From positions 1 through 22,811 of the IMG/VR virus record IMGVR_UViG_3300006750_000092: a stretch of 22,811 nucleotides of DNA; one strand, written 5' to 3'. The notes below the pieces were generated by a model that did not search any database, was not told the origin of the DNA, and saw nothing but the letters and a program-made list of their open reading frames with translations. A program made the position numbers and the translations under genes. Source of the DNA: a virus. Of this stretch, positions 1 through 7,180 are shown one piece after another. Position 1 is the first letter of the stretch; each line of letters starts with the position of its first letter.

Positions 1-225
1 AATCCTAATTACGGTAGAAAAGGATATTGCCAAATATGTTTGAGAAAATTAATTAATTTTACAGTAACGAGCGATTGGCCTACACGAAAATACCACAAAA
101 AATGCTATTTAGAAGCATTACCTGATAATGAATACAAATGTGAAGAGTGTGGTTTTATGTGTAATGAACTCACTCAAAAATTTTGTAATTGCGAATGGGC
201 AACCGAGGGAGATGAAGAAGAATGA
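1..225 (+). CDS. Small zinc-binding protein, 5' partial
   Basis: The frame is open from the first base of the window, so the gene probably begins upstream; a TTG at 40 would cut off the first metal ligands and is not preferred. Counting from base 1, a Cys-x2-Cys pair lies at residues 10-13, followed by His32-x2-Cys35 and then Cys47-x2-Cys50 with another Cys at 54. The first four ligands have the spacing of a treble-clef or LIM-type half site, but the second half does not follow LIM spacing. The tail is acidic. The stop overlaps the next start (ATGA). I do not recognise the family; a nucleic-acid or protein-binding zinc finger is the likeliest role. Confidence 0.6.
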   Translation, partial: NPNYGRKGYCQICLRKLINFTVTSDWPTRKYHKKCYLEALPDNEYKCEECGFMCNELTQKFCNCEWATEGDEEE

Positions 226-503
226 GAGTTAGCAATATGAAATCAGCAAACGGAAATTCCATAGCAAATCAATTTATTATTCACAATGATGGATATATTT
301 ATTTCCAATCGTATAATACTATGATTGCTAGAAAATATGGGTCATCTTTTACAGGTACTTTAGAAGTCATGTTAAACGATGGATATTGGGATATGTATTC
401 AGCAACAACTAACAAGTATCTAAATCAATTTCTTCGTACATCAGGCGTAGCCGAAATTAGAGAAAAGGTTAAGGATGGCACATTTAAGGTTGGGGAACTA
501 TGA
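222..503 (+). CDS. Conserved phage-type hypothetical protein
   Basis: This 93-residue protein starts with an ATG inside the previous stop (ATGA), so it is probably translationally coupled. It has the wording NQFII, YFQSY, then YWD followed by ATTNKYLNQFL. I recall this pattern from small uncharacterised proteins of tailed phages, where an asparagine/phenylalanine-rich core is followed by a WDYS-TT-KY-FL stretch. No catalytic residues, cysteines or membrane segments are visible. The function is unknown. The similarity is from memory and should be treated as suggestive. Confidence 0.7.
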   Translation: MRVSNMKSANGNSIANQFIIHNDGYIYFQSYNTMIARKYGSSFTGTLEVMLNDGYWDMYSATTNKYLNQFLRTSGVAEIREKVKDGTFKVGEL

Positions 504-739
504 CCGCCAAAAAATATCGAATATGTAGAATCTGTGGCTTTGATGAAAGAACAGGTGGAGGATGGGTGGATAAAAGAAACCCACAATATACTGATAAAAA
601 GGTAATTTATGCAAATATAGAAAGATTAGAAGGCCACGGACTATGTTTAATAATGGAAGGAAAGCGTGGCAAAGGATGGGTATGGCCCCAAAGGAGTGAT
701 AAATATGGCAGAGATAATAGCAAAAAGAGCATTAAGTAA
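500..739 (+). CDS. Small basic protein with one CxxC pair
   Basis: This 79-residue, Lys/Arg-rich protein is coupled to the previous gene by an ATGA overlap. It carries Cys9-x2-Cys12 near the start and a His-Gly-Leu-Cys stretch in its middle, which could complete one zinc site. The last 35 bases overlap the start of the next gene, a longer overlap than most here, and the strong ribosome binding site of the next gene lies inside this frame. The overlap slightly lowers confidence in the exact end. The family is not recognised. Confidence 0.6.
   Translation: MTAKKYRICRICGFDERTGGGWVDKRNPQYTDKKVIYANIERLEGHGLCLIMEGKRGKGWVWPQRSDKYGRDNSKKSIK
691..696 (+). promoter_or_regulatory. Shine-Dalgarno that sets the start at 705
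   Basis: AAGGAG is followed by eight bases and then ATG at 705. An upstream in-frame ATG at 666 has no comparable site, so the start is moved to 705. This also shows that the genome uses bacterial-style ribosome binding sites, as many euryarchaea do. Confidence 0.75.
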
Positions 740-1868
740 TGGTAGATGGGATAGGAAACTAAAGGCAAACATGGTTGAACTATCTAATGCAGATGGATAT
801 GAAGAAGCAAAACACGAATGGATTGCAACTGGAAAAGTTTGGTGGCATGAAGTTGGTGATATTGATAATCCACCAGATTGGGTAGCAAAACATCAAGATA
901 AATGCTTATGTGGTCATGACATTGTGTATCACTTTGAGATTCATAATACCGAAACAGATATTAGAGAATGCGTTGGTTCAGACCATATCAATTCATATCT
1001 AATCTTAAGGGCTATTCGTGAAGAGACAGGCTTAACTGATGAGCAAATCACAGATGAAATGATTGAGGAATGGATTCAAGTTAGGGTTGAAGCATTAAAG
1101 AAAACAGCATGGTGGGATATGCATGGGGAGCAATTTACTATGATGTTTGATGCTGTTAAAGACTTAGACCTAAGAGTTAATGTTCGTAAGAAAGGAACCT
1201 ACTATGATTCTGTTCTTAGAATGTATAGACCTAAAACTTTCATTAGGAAAAGAAGTGAAGGCGAATTTGGTAAGGCAGGATATAAGAGTGCTTCAATTGT
1301 ATGGCGATGGAATCATCCAGAAAATCCTAAAGCGCAAATCCGAACAAAAGGTTGGCCTAATAGAAAATTGTATAATGATTTGATGATGTTCTATTATACC
1401 GTTGAAAAAGCCAATGCAATCATAGAAAAAGAGGACAAAATTATTTCTGACCGATTGGCACATCTTAAAAAACTCGATGAAATTACTTGGGCTAGGGCTA
1501 AGGCTCAAACAGAAAGGCGACAAAAAGTTGTTGAAACCATAGAGGACATTCAACATCAACCCGCTTTTATTGAAGCCTGTGACTATTATGGAGTAAAACC
1601 TTTCGTTCCAGAGAACGGCAAAGACAATTGGGAGGAAAGATTCCTTCAAGATATTAAGAATAAGATGATTCGCGGCGCACAATTAACCGAAAAACAATTG
1701 AATAAATTGTGGAGCATCTTAGATGATGATAAAAAACCAATCGAAGATGCCTCCGAAAAACAAAAAAACTATTTAATTAGGTTAGGCTACGAAGGCGACA
1801 TAGACAATATTAGCAAGCAAAATGCTAGTGAAGAAATTTCCAAACTTAGAAAGGAGCGTTGGAACTAA
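705..1868 (+). CDS. Zinc-domain hypothetical protein with C-terminal helical module
   Basis: A 387-residue protein if started at the ATG with the good Shine-Dalgarno. Residues 67-95 hold Cys67-x-Cys69-Gly-His71, then Cys89-Val-Gly-Ser and His94. This resembles the CxCGH...VGS.C.. domain that I recall in uncharacterised phage proteins, where it probably binds zinc. The middle is charged, with a helical Lys/Glu-rich stretch around 230-290. The C-terminus (about 352-385) contains SEKQKNYLIRLGYEGD, a short module often found at the end of phage DNA-processing proteins of unknown role. No nuclease or ATPase motif is evident. Its stop overlaps the next start (TAATG). Confidence 0.75.
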   Translation: MAEIIAKRALSNGRWDRKLKANMVELSNADGYEEAKHEWIATGKVWWHEVGDIDNPPDWVAKHQDKCLCGHDIVYHFEIHNTETDIRECVGSDHINSYLILRAIREETGLTDEQITDEMIEEWIQVRVEALKKTAWWDMHGEQFTMMFDAVKDLDLRVNVRKKGTYYDSVLRMYRPKTFIRKRSEGEFGKAGYKSASIVWRWNHPENPKAQIRTKGWPNRKLYNDLMMFYYTVEKANAIIEKEDKIISDRLAHLKKLDEITWARAKAQTERRQKVVETIEDIQHQPAFIEACDYYGVKPFVPENGKDNWEERFLQDIKNKMIRGAQLTEKQLNKLWSILDDDKKPIEDASEKQKNYLIRLGYEGDIDNISKQNASEEISKLRKERWN

Positions 1869-2062
1869 TGACTGAAAAGAAAACGAAGAAAGACATAGAA
1901 GAAGAATTGGCTGAGAAATCAGAACAATTTGAACAATTGAGTGTTGCGTATCAGCAACTATTAGGGGCAAACCAAACACTCAATTTATTGACAAACAAAT
2001 ATGAGGAAACAATCAACCTCTTGACCGCCCGACTATTAGAGGCGCGTCAAGCGCAAGGTTGA
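1868..2062 (+). CDS. Short coiled-coil protein
   Basis: ATG at 1868 overlaps the previous stop and lies 11 bases after AAGGAG (1851-1856). An upstream TTG at 1859 is only two bases from that site and is rejected. The 64-residue product is almost all helix-forming (Lys/Glu/Gln/Leu) with leucines at heptad-like intervals, so a dimeric or trimeric coiled coil is expected. No enzyme motif is present. It could be a small scaffold or an adaptor for the upstream zinc-domain protein, but that is inference from position only. Confidence 0.65.
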   Translation: MTEKKTKKDIEEELAEKSEQFEQLSVAYQQLLGANQTLNLLTNKYEETINLLTARLLEARQAQG

Positions 2063-2065
2063 TAA

Positions 2066-2093
2066 GCGGGATTCGTCCTGAAAGGAATACCGC
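2066..2093 (+). promoter_or_regulatory. Imperfect hairpin upstream of the ubiquitin-like gene
   Basis: GCGG at 2066-2069 can pair with CCGC at 2090-2093, with ATT...AAT and CC...GG pairs inside and a TGAAA loop. It lies in one of the few real gaps of this compact window, between the coiled-coil gene and the gene at 2118. It could end upstream transcription or shape the 5' leader. There is no T-tract. Confidence 0.35.
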
Positions 2094-2117
2094 GACACGG
2101 AACAAGGAGAGAGATAA

Positions 2118-2318
2118 ATGATATTGAACATATTAAATGATACGGGTCATACGACCCTAGAAGTTACTCAAAGCGAAGTAATAGACCAAATTAATGACCA
2201 CCCTACACATTGGGTGTTTGTTGATGGTGAGATTACTAGTCGAGAAATGATTTCAGATGTTAATTGGGACACCGTTGAATCGGTGGACTTAACTCAAGCA
2301 ATTGTCGGCGGCTGTTAA
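2118..2318 (+). CDS. MoaD/ThiS/ubiquitin-like beta-grasp protein ending GGC
   Basis: This 66-residue protein has a good ribosome binding site (AAGGAGAG) before its ATG. Predicted elements match a beta-grasp fold: a strand pair (MILNIL and TTLEVT), a helix around residues 18-28, a WVFVDGE strand, and a last strand running into IVGG. The V-x-G-E... then ...V-x-L-x-x-x-I-x-GG layout is that of MoaD, ThiS and Urm1, whose C-terminal Gly-Gly is adenylated by E1/ThiF enzymes. Here the di-glycine (64-65) is followed by one Cys, so a peptidase could have to trim it. E1-like (8027) and JAMM (9272) genes lie downstream. Role as a protein modifier or a sulphur carrier is inference. Confidence 0.6.
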   Translation: MILNILNDTGHTTLEVTQSEVIDQINDHPTHWVFVDGEITSREMISDVNWDTVESVDLTQAIVGGC

Positions 2319-2332
2319 GCCTCGATTGCTTG
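2295..2332 (+). promoter_or_regulatory. Hairpin across the stop codon of the ubiquitin-like gene
   Basis: CAAGCAAT at 2295-2302 is the exact reverse complement of ATTGCTTG at 2325-2332; inside, GGC and GCC pair around TGTTAA. It spans the TAA at 2316-2318. It may protect or terminate the transcript, but no T-run follows. Confidence 0.45.
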
Positions 2333-2340
2333 ATAATATA

Positions 2341-2376
2341 GAAAGATTTGAGCGTAGCCCTGCGCTCTTATCTTTC
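2341..2376 (+). promoter_or_regulatory. Strong hairpin before the G-tract leader
   Basis: GAAAGAT (2341-2347) and GAGCG (2350-2354) pair perfectly with CGCTC (2363-2367) and ATCTTTC (2370-2376), with a TT/TT internal loop and the 8-base loop TAGCCCTG. Twelve pairs in such AT-rich DNA are unlikely to be chance. A run of eight G follows at 2384-2391, and CCC in the loop or at 2378-2380 could pair with it, so the element may control the next gene's translation. A terminator is the alternative reading. Confidence 0.55.
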
Positions 2377-2383
2377 GCCCTAC

Positions 2384-2391
2384 GGGGGGGG
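2384..2391 (+). promoter_or_regulatory. G-tract acting as probable ribosome binding site
   Basis: Eight consecutive G lie seven bases before an in-frame ATA at 2399. A similar arrangement (seven G, six bases, ATA) occurs at 16774-16789. G-tracts can pair with the pyrimidine-rich 3' end of 16S rRNA, so these are read as Shine-Dalgarno variants. Confidence 0.4.
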
Positions 2392-2398
2392 TATTACC

Positions 2399-2782
2399 AT
2401 AGAAAAAGACGATTTTAATTTTATAGAAAACGAAACATTCCCCAAATTGATGGAGATTTTTGGATGGACTCTAAAAGAGTATAAAACCTATCAAAACCTA
2501 GCCATAATAAGAGCAGACTTCTATCCCATAGGATATGTGTTAGGATTTAGTAAGAAAGCCATTATTATATGTGATGGTGAAATGCTAATAAACTATCGCG
2601 GAAACTCGTATTCAGATTTTGAAGATTTAGTATCTTTATTCGGGGAAGAAGCCTATGAAACATTTCCTGATTGGGAAATTAAAATAGAAAAACAATGGGC
2701 TGTTAAAAGCCTAGATGGAGAATGGATAACAGCATTCTCAAATTTGGTAGAAATGCCATATAGAACACAAGTGAAGTGTTAA
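2399..2782 (+). CDS. Hypothetical protein, probable ATA start
   Basis: The frame is open from about 2348 to the stop at 2780-2782. A TTG at 2348 would give 144 residues, but that codon lies inside the perfect hairpin and has no ribosome binding site. The stretch from 2348 to 2398 therefore looks like a structured leader, and ATA at 2399 behind the G-tract is preferred (127 residues). The protein is acidic with alternating strands and helices, including a hydrophobic IGYVLGF and AIIICDGE region and a conserved-looking WAVKSLDGEW. I do not recognise the family. It ends one base before the ribonucleotide reductase gene, so the two are likely co-translated. Confidence 0.65.
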   Translation: MEKDDFNFIENETFPKLMEIFGWTLKEYKTYQNLAIIRADFYPIGYVLGFSKKAIIICDGEMLINYRGNSYSDFEDLVSLFGEEAYETFPDWEIKIEKQWAVKSLDGEWITAFSNLVEMPYRTQVKC

Positions 2783-2783
2783 A

Positions 2784-4652
2784 ATGAATGAAGCAAGCGA
2801 ACTAATGCGAGATATAACTCAATGGCTGAAATATGCTAAATATATTCCTGAATTAAACAGGAGAGAAACAAGAGAAGAAACAATAAACAGAAATCTAAAT
2901 ATGCATTTAAAATCATTTAGTCATTTGGATTCAGATACCCAAACCGAAATAAAGGACGTTTACAAAAAGTATGTCCTAACAGGTAAGGTATTACCATCAA
3001 TGCGCTCCATGCAATATGCAGGTAAGCCTATTGAAATAGCACCTAACAGTATCTATAACTGTGCTTACTTGCCTATAGATTCAGTTGAATGCTTTCATGA
3101 AGTATTCTTTTTGTTATTAAATGGAACAGGTGTAGGATTTTCTGTTCAAAACCACCATGTAATTTCCTTGCCTGAAATAAGGCAACCAAACAAATCAAGG
3201 ACTAGAAAAATAGTAATCCAAGATTCAATAGTAGGATGGGCAGACGCAATTAAAGAATTGTTTCGTTCATATACAGGTGAATTAACTCAAACTCCCAGAT
3301 TCATTTATGATGACATCAGGCCAATAGGCACACCCTTAAAAACAAGGGGTGGAAAAGCCCCCGGCCCTCAACCATTGAGAAAATGTATTGTTATTATAGA
3401 AGGCATACTCCAACAAATGGCAGATGGCGACCAACTAACACCATTACAATGTCATGACATCATTTGTCACATGGCGGAGGCTGTTACCGCAGGTGGTAAT
3501 AGAAGGGCAGCATTAATTTCATTGTTTAGTGCTAATAATGCTGAAATGAAAACCTGCAAGGCAGGTAAATTTTGGGACACAAATCCTCAAAGACAACGAG
3601 CAAATAATTCTGCCGTGATTCTACGAAGTAAAGTAACAAAAGAATTTTTCAATTCTCTATGGAAAGACATTGAAAATTCAGGAACAGGAGAACCCGGTGT
3701 GTATTTTACTCACGATAAAGATTGGGGAACTAATCCCTGTTGTGAAATTGCATTACGTCCTTATCAGTTCTGTAATCTAACAGAAATTAATGCTTCAACA
3801 ATCAAGAATGATGAGGATTTGTTTACTAGAGTCGAAGCAGCCACAATCCTCGGAACACTACAAGCAACATATACTGACTTTTATTATCTAAGAGATATAT
3901 GGAGAACAACCACTGAAAAGGATGCATTACTAGGAGTGTCTATGACAGGTATAGCATCTACCAAGATGGATTCATTAGATGTAACAGGAGCAGCACATTT
4001 GGCTAAAAAGGTTAATAAAGAATGGGCATCTCGATTAGGGATAAATACTGCGGCAAGAGTAACTTGTGTGAAACCTTCGGGTACTTCATCTCTAATACTA
4101 GGAACTTCATCTGGAATCCATGCTTGGCATTCTAAATACTACATTAGAAGAATTAGAATAAGTAAGGATGAGTTAATTTATAATTATTTGTTTATGAATC
4201 ACCCTGAATTGGTAGCAGATGAACTAGAGAATCCTAATGGAGCAGTAATCGAAATACCACAAGTAGCGCCAACAAATGCTTTAACTTCTGAATCAGAAGA
4301 CTCCTTTGCATTCTTAGAGAGACTTAAGAATATGACAATTAGATGGGTTAATCCCGGTCACAATGATGGTCAAAACACACATAATATTTCCGCAACTGTT
4401 TATATTAAAGAACATGAGTGGGATGAAATTGGCGAATGGATGTGGCTAAATAGACATTATTATAATGGGTTGTCATGCTACCCTGAATCATCATGGTATG
4501 CACAAGCCCCCTTTGAAAGATGTGATAAGATAACATATGAAAAAATGATGTCTTCTCTTAGAAAGATAGATTTAACACAAATCAAAGAGTTTGAAGATAA
4601 TACTTCGTTTAGTGCTGAAGCCGCCTGTGGCGGTGGTGCTTGTGAAATATAG
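2784..4652 (+). CDS. nrdJ: Class II (adenosylcobalamin-dependent) ribonucleotide reductase
   Basis: This enzyme reduces ribonucleotides to deoxyribonucleotides with a B12-generated thiyl radical. At 622 residues it is somewhat shorter than the monomeric Lactobacillus-type enzyme (about 740). Seen: PSMRSMQYAG at 71-80; Cys93 in YNCAYLP, the first redox cysteine; NPCCEI at 317-322 with the expected thiyl Cys319 and Glu321; Cys330 in FCNL, the second redox cysteine; a KPSGTSSLILG loop; and the C-terminal pair Cys615/Cys620 in CGGGACEI, which recharges the active site. All expected catalytic cysteines are present. The usual Gly after the radical cysteine is replaced by Cys320. It would feed dNTPs to the viral replisome encoded downstream. 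Confidence 0.93.
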   Translation: MNEASELMRDITQWLKYAKYIPELNRRETREETINRNLNMHLKSFSHLDSDTQTEIKDVYKKYVLTGKVLPSMRSMQYAGKPIEIAPNSIYNCAYLPIDSVECFHEVFFLLLNGTGVGFSVQNHHVISLPEIRQPNKSRTRKIVIQDSIVGWADAIKELFRSYTGELTQTPRFIYDDIRPIGTPLKTRGGKAPGPQPLRKCIVIIEGILQQMADGDQLTPLQCHDIICHMAEAVTAGGNRRAALISLFSANNAEMKTCKAGKFWDTNPQRQRANNSAVILRSKVTKEFFNSLWKDIENSGTGEPGVYFTHDKDWGTNPCCEIALRPYQFCNLTEINASTIKNDEDLFTRVEAATILGTLQATYTDFYYLRDIWRTTTEKDALLGVSMTGIASTKMDSLDVTGAAHLAKKVNKEWASRLGINTAARVTCVKPSGTSSLILGTSSGIHAWHSKYYIRRIRISKDELIYNYLFMNHPELVADELENPNGAVIEIPQVAPTNALTSESEDSFAFLERLKNMTIRWVNPGHNDGQNTHNISATVYIKEHEWDEIGEWMWLNRHYYNGLSCYPESSWYAQAPFERCDKITYEKMMSSLRKIDLTQIKEFEDNTSFSAEAACGGGACEI

Positions 4653-5001
4653 TCATCAGATAATTAAGGATATAGAAACCCTTGAATTAGTAATTCCATT
4701 TATAATGGAAAGAGCATCAGAAATGGAGGATATAACTCCTACCTATTCACAATATTATCTTAATGATAATTATGATTACAATGACAAGTCCTCGGCTTTA
4801 ATGGCTCTAAAAAGAGCCGTTGTAGACACTATAGATGGTAAGAATAGTCTTAGAGGACTTCTCAAATATATTAGAAGGCTATTCCTTTGTTCGGGCATGG
4901 CTGACAATGATAACCACTTTAATGAGTTAATGCTTCTTTATTATGATATAGCAATGTATGTAATTGCAAATGAAAATGAAAATAAGAGTGATGTAATATG
5001 A
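4642..5001 (+). CDS. Hypothetical helical protein
   Basis: The frame opens at 4591, but that ATG lies deep inside the reductase gene. A GTG at 4642, just after a GGCGGTGG stretch and overlapping the reductase stop by 11 bases, gives 119 residues and is preferred. The product is mostly helical and acidic, with NDNYDYND in the middle and FNELMLLYYDIAMYVI near the end. No metal-binding or catalytic motif is seen. It is coupled to the next gene by ATGA. It might be an accessory to nucleotide metabolism, but nothing in the sequence shows this. Confidence 0.6.
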   Translation: MKYSHQIIKDIETLELVIPFIMERASEMEDITPTYSQYYLNDNYDYNDKSSALMALKRAVVDTIDGKNSLRGLLKYIRRLFLCSGMADNDNHFNELMLLYYDIAMYVIANENENKSDVI

Positions 5002-5432
5002 AAAAATGTAAATGTGGATGTAATGATTTTATACTATCCCGTAAAATGAAATTGATATGCCAAAAATGCGATAGAATATGGAATCCATTTTCTATTGAAT
5101 ACCATAAGGTTATGGAACCAGACGGTTTCCATTACTTTTGGGTTAAACTAACCCCTCAATTTATTGATAGGTTGGAAACTTCCCTACCAGACCTAGATAT
5201 GGAACAAGTCTTAAAGGATACTATAACCTTAAAGAAAGATTCTAAACAAAACCGTACTTATGCTTGTAAGTATCATGGTAAGCACATATTCTGGAAACTT
5301 AAGTTTAATCATAAGTTGAAAAGACTAGAACTAGAATTGATTATGCTTACCCCCCCTAGCGTCTTAGAATTAAGATATGAAAAGAAAGTAAAAATTATCT
5401 CTCCTGACTTTGGTTATGATGTAGGTGCTTAA
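4998..5432 (+). CDS. Zinc-ribbon hypothetical protein
   Basis: The 144-residue protein begins with a zinc ribbon: Cys4, Cys6, Cys8 and then Cys21-x2-Cys24. The rest is a mixed alpha/beta domain of about 115 residues with several Lys-rich strands and no recognised catalytic motif. ATGA coupling to the upstream gene and direct abutment to the next ATG place it in a polycistronic run. DNA or RNA binding is plausible from the ribbon and the basic surface. The family is not recognised. Confidence 0.7.
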   Translation: MKKCKCGCNDFILSRKMKLICQKCDRIWNPFSIEYHKVMEPDGFHYFWVKLTPQFIDRLETSLPDLDMEQVLKDTITLKKDSKQNRTYACKYHGKHIFWKLKFNHKLKRLELELIMLTPPSVLELRYEKKVKIISPDFGYDVGA

Positions 5433-5867
5433 ATGACGAATAAAGAAATATTAAATTTAATTGAGGGCTTTCCTAAAAGCGATTTGATTAAAGCGTATAA
5501 ACATTACTTAAGAGAAAACAAAAGGTTTAGAAACAGAAGGGACGGCTACGGTAAAGATTCTGGTAATGGACTAGAAAGACCCTCTATCGGTAGAACAACT
5601 TTGAGTTGGGGTCAATTTTCAAAGATTCCGAAGGAGGCCGTCTTTGTTCATGTCTTTACTGAGGGATGTGACCTAACATATTTAAATAGTTTGTCAGAAC
5701 AAGGCTTCTTTGAGAAAACGATTACCTTTGGCAGACGAGATGGAAAAGTTTATGTATATTACAAACAACAAAAAAATTCGCATAAAGGATTTCATTGGTG
5801 TGATGAACATTGTTGCTCCAACTTTAAGAAGCATAATTTTATTGTTAAGATGGAGGAAGAAGAATGA
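5433..5867 (+). CDS. Hypothetical protein with His/Cys cluster
   Basis: The ATG follows the previous stop with no gap. The 144-residue product has a basic N-terminal half rich in Arg and Gly, a central VFVHVF strand region, and a C-terminal FHWCDEHCC cluster that could bind a metal. No known family is recognised. The stop overlaps the next start (ATGA). A frame at 5710 inside this gene is a shadow. Virus-specific function is unknown. Confidence 0.65.
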   Translation: MTNKEILNLIEGFPKSDLIKAYKHYLRENKRFRNRRDGYGKDSGNGLERPSIGRTTLSWGQFSKIPKEAVFVHVFTEGCDLTYLNSLSEQGFFEKTITFGRRDGKVYVYYKQQKNSHKGFHWCDEHCCSNFKKHNFIVKMEEEE

Positions 5868-7180
5868 CATTAGAAGACTATACCTATTTAAGTAAAATTT
5901 GTGTCAAAATTATGTCAGCCAATGACGACAAAGATAATTTCTTTGTAACACATATTGATGTATATTCTACCTATAAGTTAAAACAACTTAGTGCTCGTAA
6001 TTCATTCTGGAAGCCAACGCTTACTTGTTATATAAGTAGAACTAGGAAGAAAGGCGACCCCTTAGTATTGGGAATAAGTGAAACATTACAACAATATTTT
6101 GGTTGGGGCAGCAAAAGACATAGTGCTTCTCCTGTGGAATTTAAAATGGCACTTGTATTTCCTAATTGTGGAAATGCTACCATTCTTATAGAAAAGAAAA
6201 ACCCATACTATCATCTAATGTCTCAAAGATTAACTAAAAATAATACTATGGTGACAGTGAGTAGAGCAATATACAAATCATGTTTTGTGGATGACCCAAT
6301 CAAATTAATGGACTATGTATTCCAAATGATTGTTCTTCCCGAAAACATAAAGTATGCTCTAGAAAATAGAACTCCATATTTCTTTATTGATATAATTGCT
6401 AGAGAAAGACTAGAAGTTAGATTAAATACTAAAATGATTTCCGATGACGAATGTGCATTAGAAATATCAGATGGTGTTTGGGCTCCAATTTCTGTTAAAG
6501 ATTTAGATATATTCATTAACTTCTTTTATCATGGTCACACTCGTACTAAAAAGTGGATGCATATGAGTCCGGCTAGATTATGGGAAACACTATTAGGAAC
6601 TAAACCAACTACTTCCCAAGCATTATTAATGGTAGAATTTCTAACTCAAAATAGAACTCAAGATTTAATTGAATTTAGAGCAGAACAATTAATGAATTCA
6701 TTAGTAGAAAAATATCCTGAAAGAATTAAATTAATTTCATTCAATACTGACAAGGGTAAGAAAGCAACTGCTATGGTTGTTAGAGGAAAATTGTGTGATT
6801 GGATAATTATAGATTCTGAGTTTAAAACACAAATTCAAAAAGTAAAAACATTTGTATATATTTCCGATGAGGCGTTAGAAGATAATAAGCGCCAACCATT
6901 TGGCTATACTAATTCTGGTAATCATCGCCTACCTAATTCTGAGGGCTATAGTGGAATGTTGCGAGGGCCAATTTGTATTGATAATATTCATACTAATTCC
7001 AGTCTTGGTGACCAATACGTTGCTAGAGCATTAGCATTGTTAAATGATAAAACAACAATAGAACTAGTTAATACCATTCGTAGGTATATACCAAAAATCA
7101 TACTAGATGGTATGATGGAATCTAGACTAGATTATGATGGTTTAACTGCTAAAGACTTACAAGAGTTGAAATTAACATGA
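5864..7180 (+). CDS. Unrecognised 438-aa protein with E2-like C-terminal stretch
   Basis: The N-terminal 280 residues match nothing I know. The last 150 show strands (RIKLISFN, ATAMVVRG, WIIIDSEF, TFVYIS), then a Pro-Phe, a His-x-Leu-Pro-Asn, and GPICIDN with Cys371, followed by two helices. This order resembles a ubiquitin-conjugating (E2/UBC) fold: strand meander, HPN, G-x-I-C-L-D, helices. The HPN is imperfect and the usual tryptophan after the cysteine is missing. The gene lies 5' of TFB, E1-like and JAMM genes, which makes an E2 role attractive but unproven. It overlaps its neighbours by ATGA on both sides. I am sure of the gene and unsure of the function. Confidence 0.7.
   Translation: MTLEDYTYLSKICVKIMSANDDKDNFFVTHIDVYSTYKLKQLSARNSFWKPTLTCYISRTRKKGDPLVLGISETLQQYFGWGSKRHSASPVEFKMALVFPNCGNATILIEKKNPYYHLMSQRLTKNNTMVTVSRAIYKSCFVDDPIKLMDYVFQMIVLPENIKYALENRTPYFFIDIIARERLEVRLNTKMISDDECALEISDGVWAPISVKDLDIFINFFYHGHTRTKKWMHMSPARLWETLLGTKPTTSQALLMVEFLTQNRTQDLIEFRAEQLMNSLVEKYPERIKLISFNTDKGKKATAMVVRGKLCDWIIIDSEFKTQIQKVKTFVYISDEALEDNKRQPFGYTNSGNHRLPNSEGYSGMLRGPICIDNIHTNSSLGDQYVARALALLNDKTTIELVNTIRRYIPKIILDGMMESRLDYDGLTAKDLQELKLT

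Noticed and set aside
666-704. Thirteen extra residues at the start of the 387-aa zinc-domain protein
   Set aside because: ATG 705 has AAGGAG at ideal distance, while 666 has none.
2348-2398. N-terminal extension of the gene at 2399 from TTG 2348
   Set aside because: The bases form a near-perfect hairpin and lack a ribosome binding site. It cannot be fully excluded, since the frame is open.
2295-2400. Cobalamin riboswitch before the B12-dependent reductase
   Set aside because: The hairpins are in the right area, but no B12-box-like sequence or the usual roughly 200-base architecture is visible.
2295-2400. tRNA gene in the structured region
   Set aside because: There is no TTCRA loop, no acceptor stem and no clover-leaf spacing; no tRNA was seen elsewhere either.
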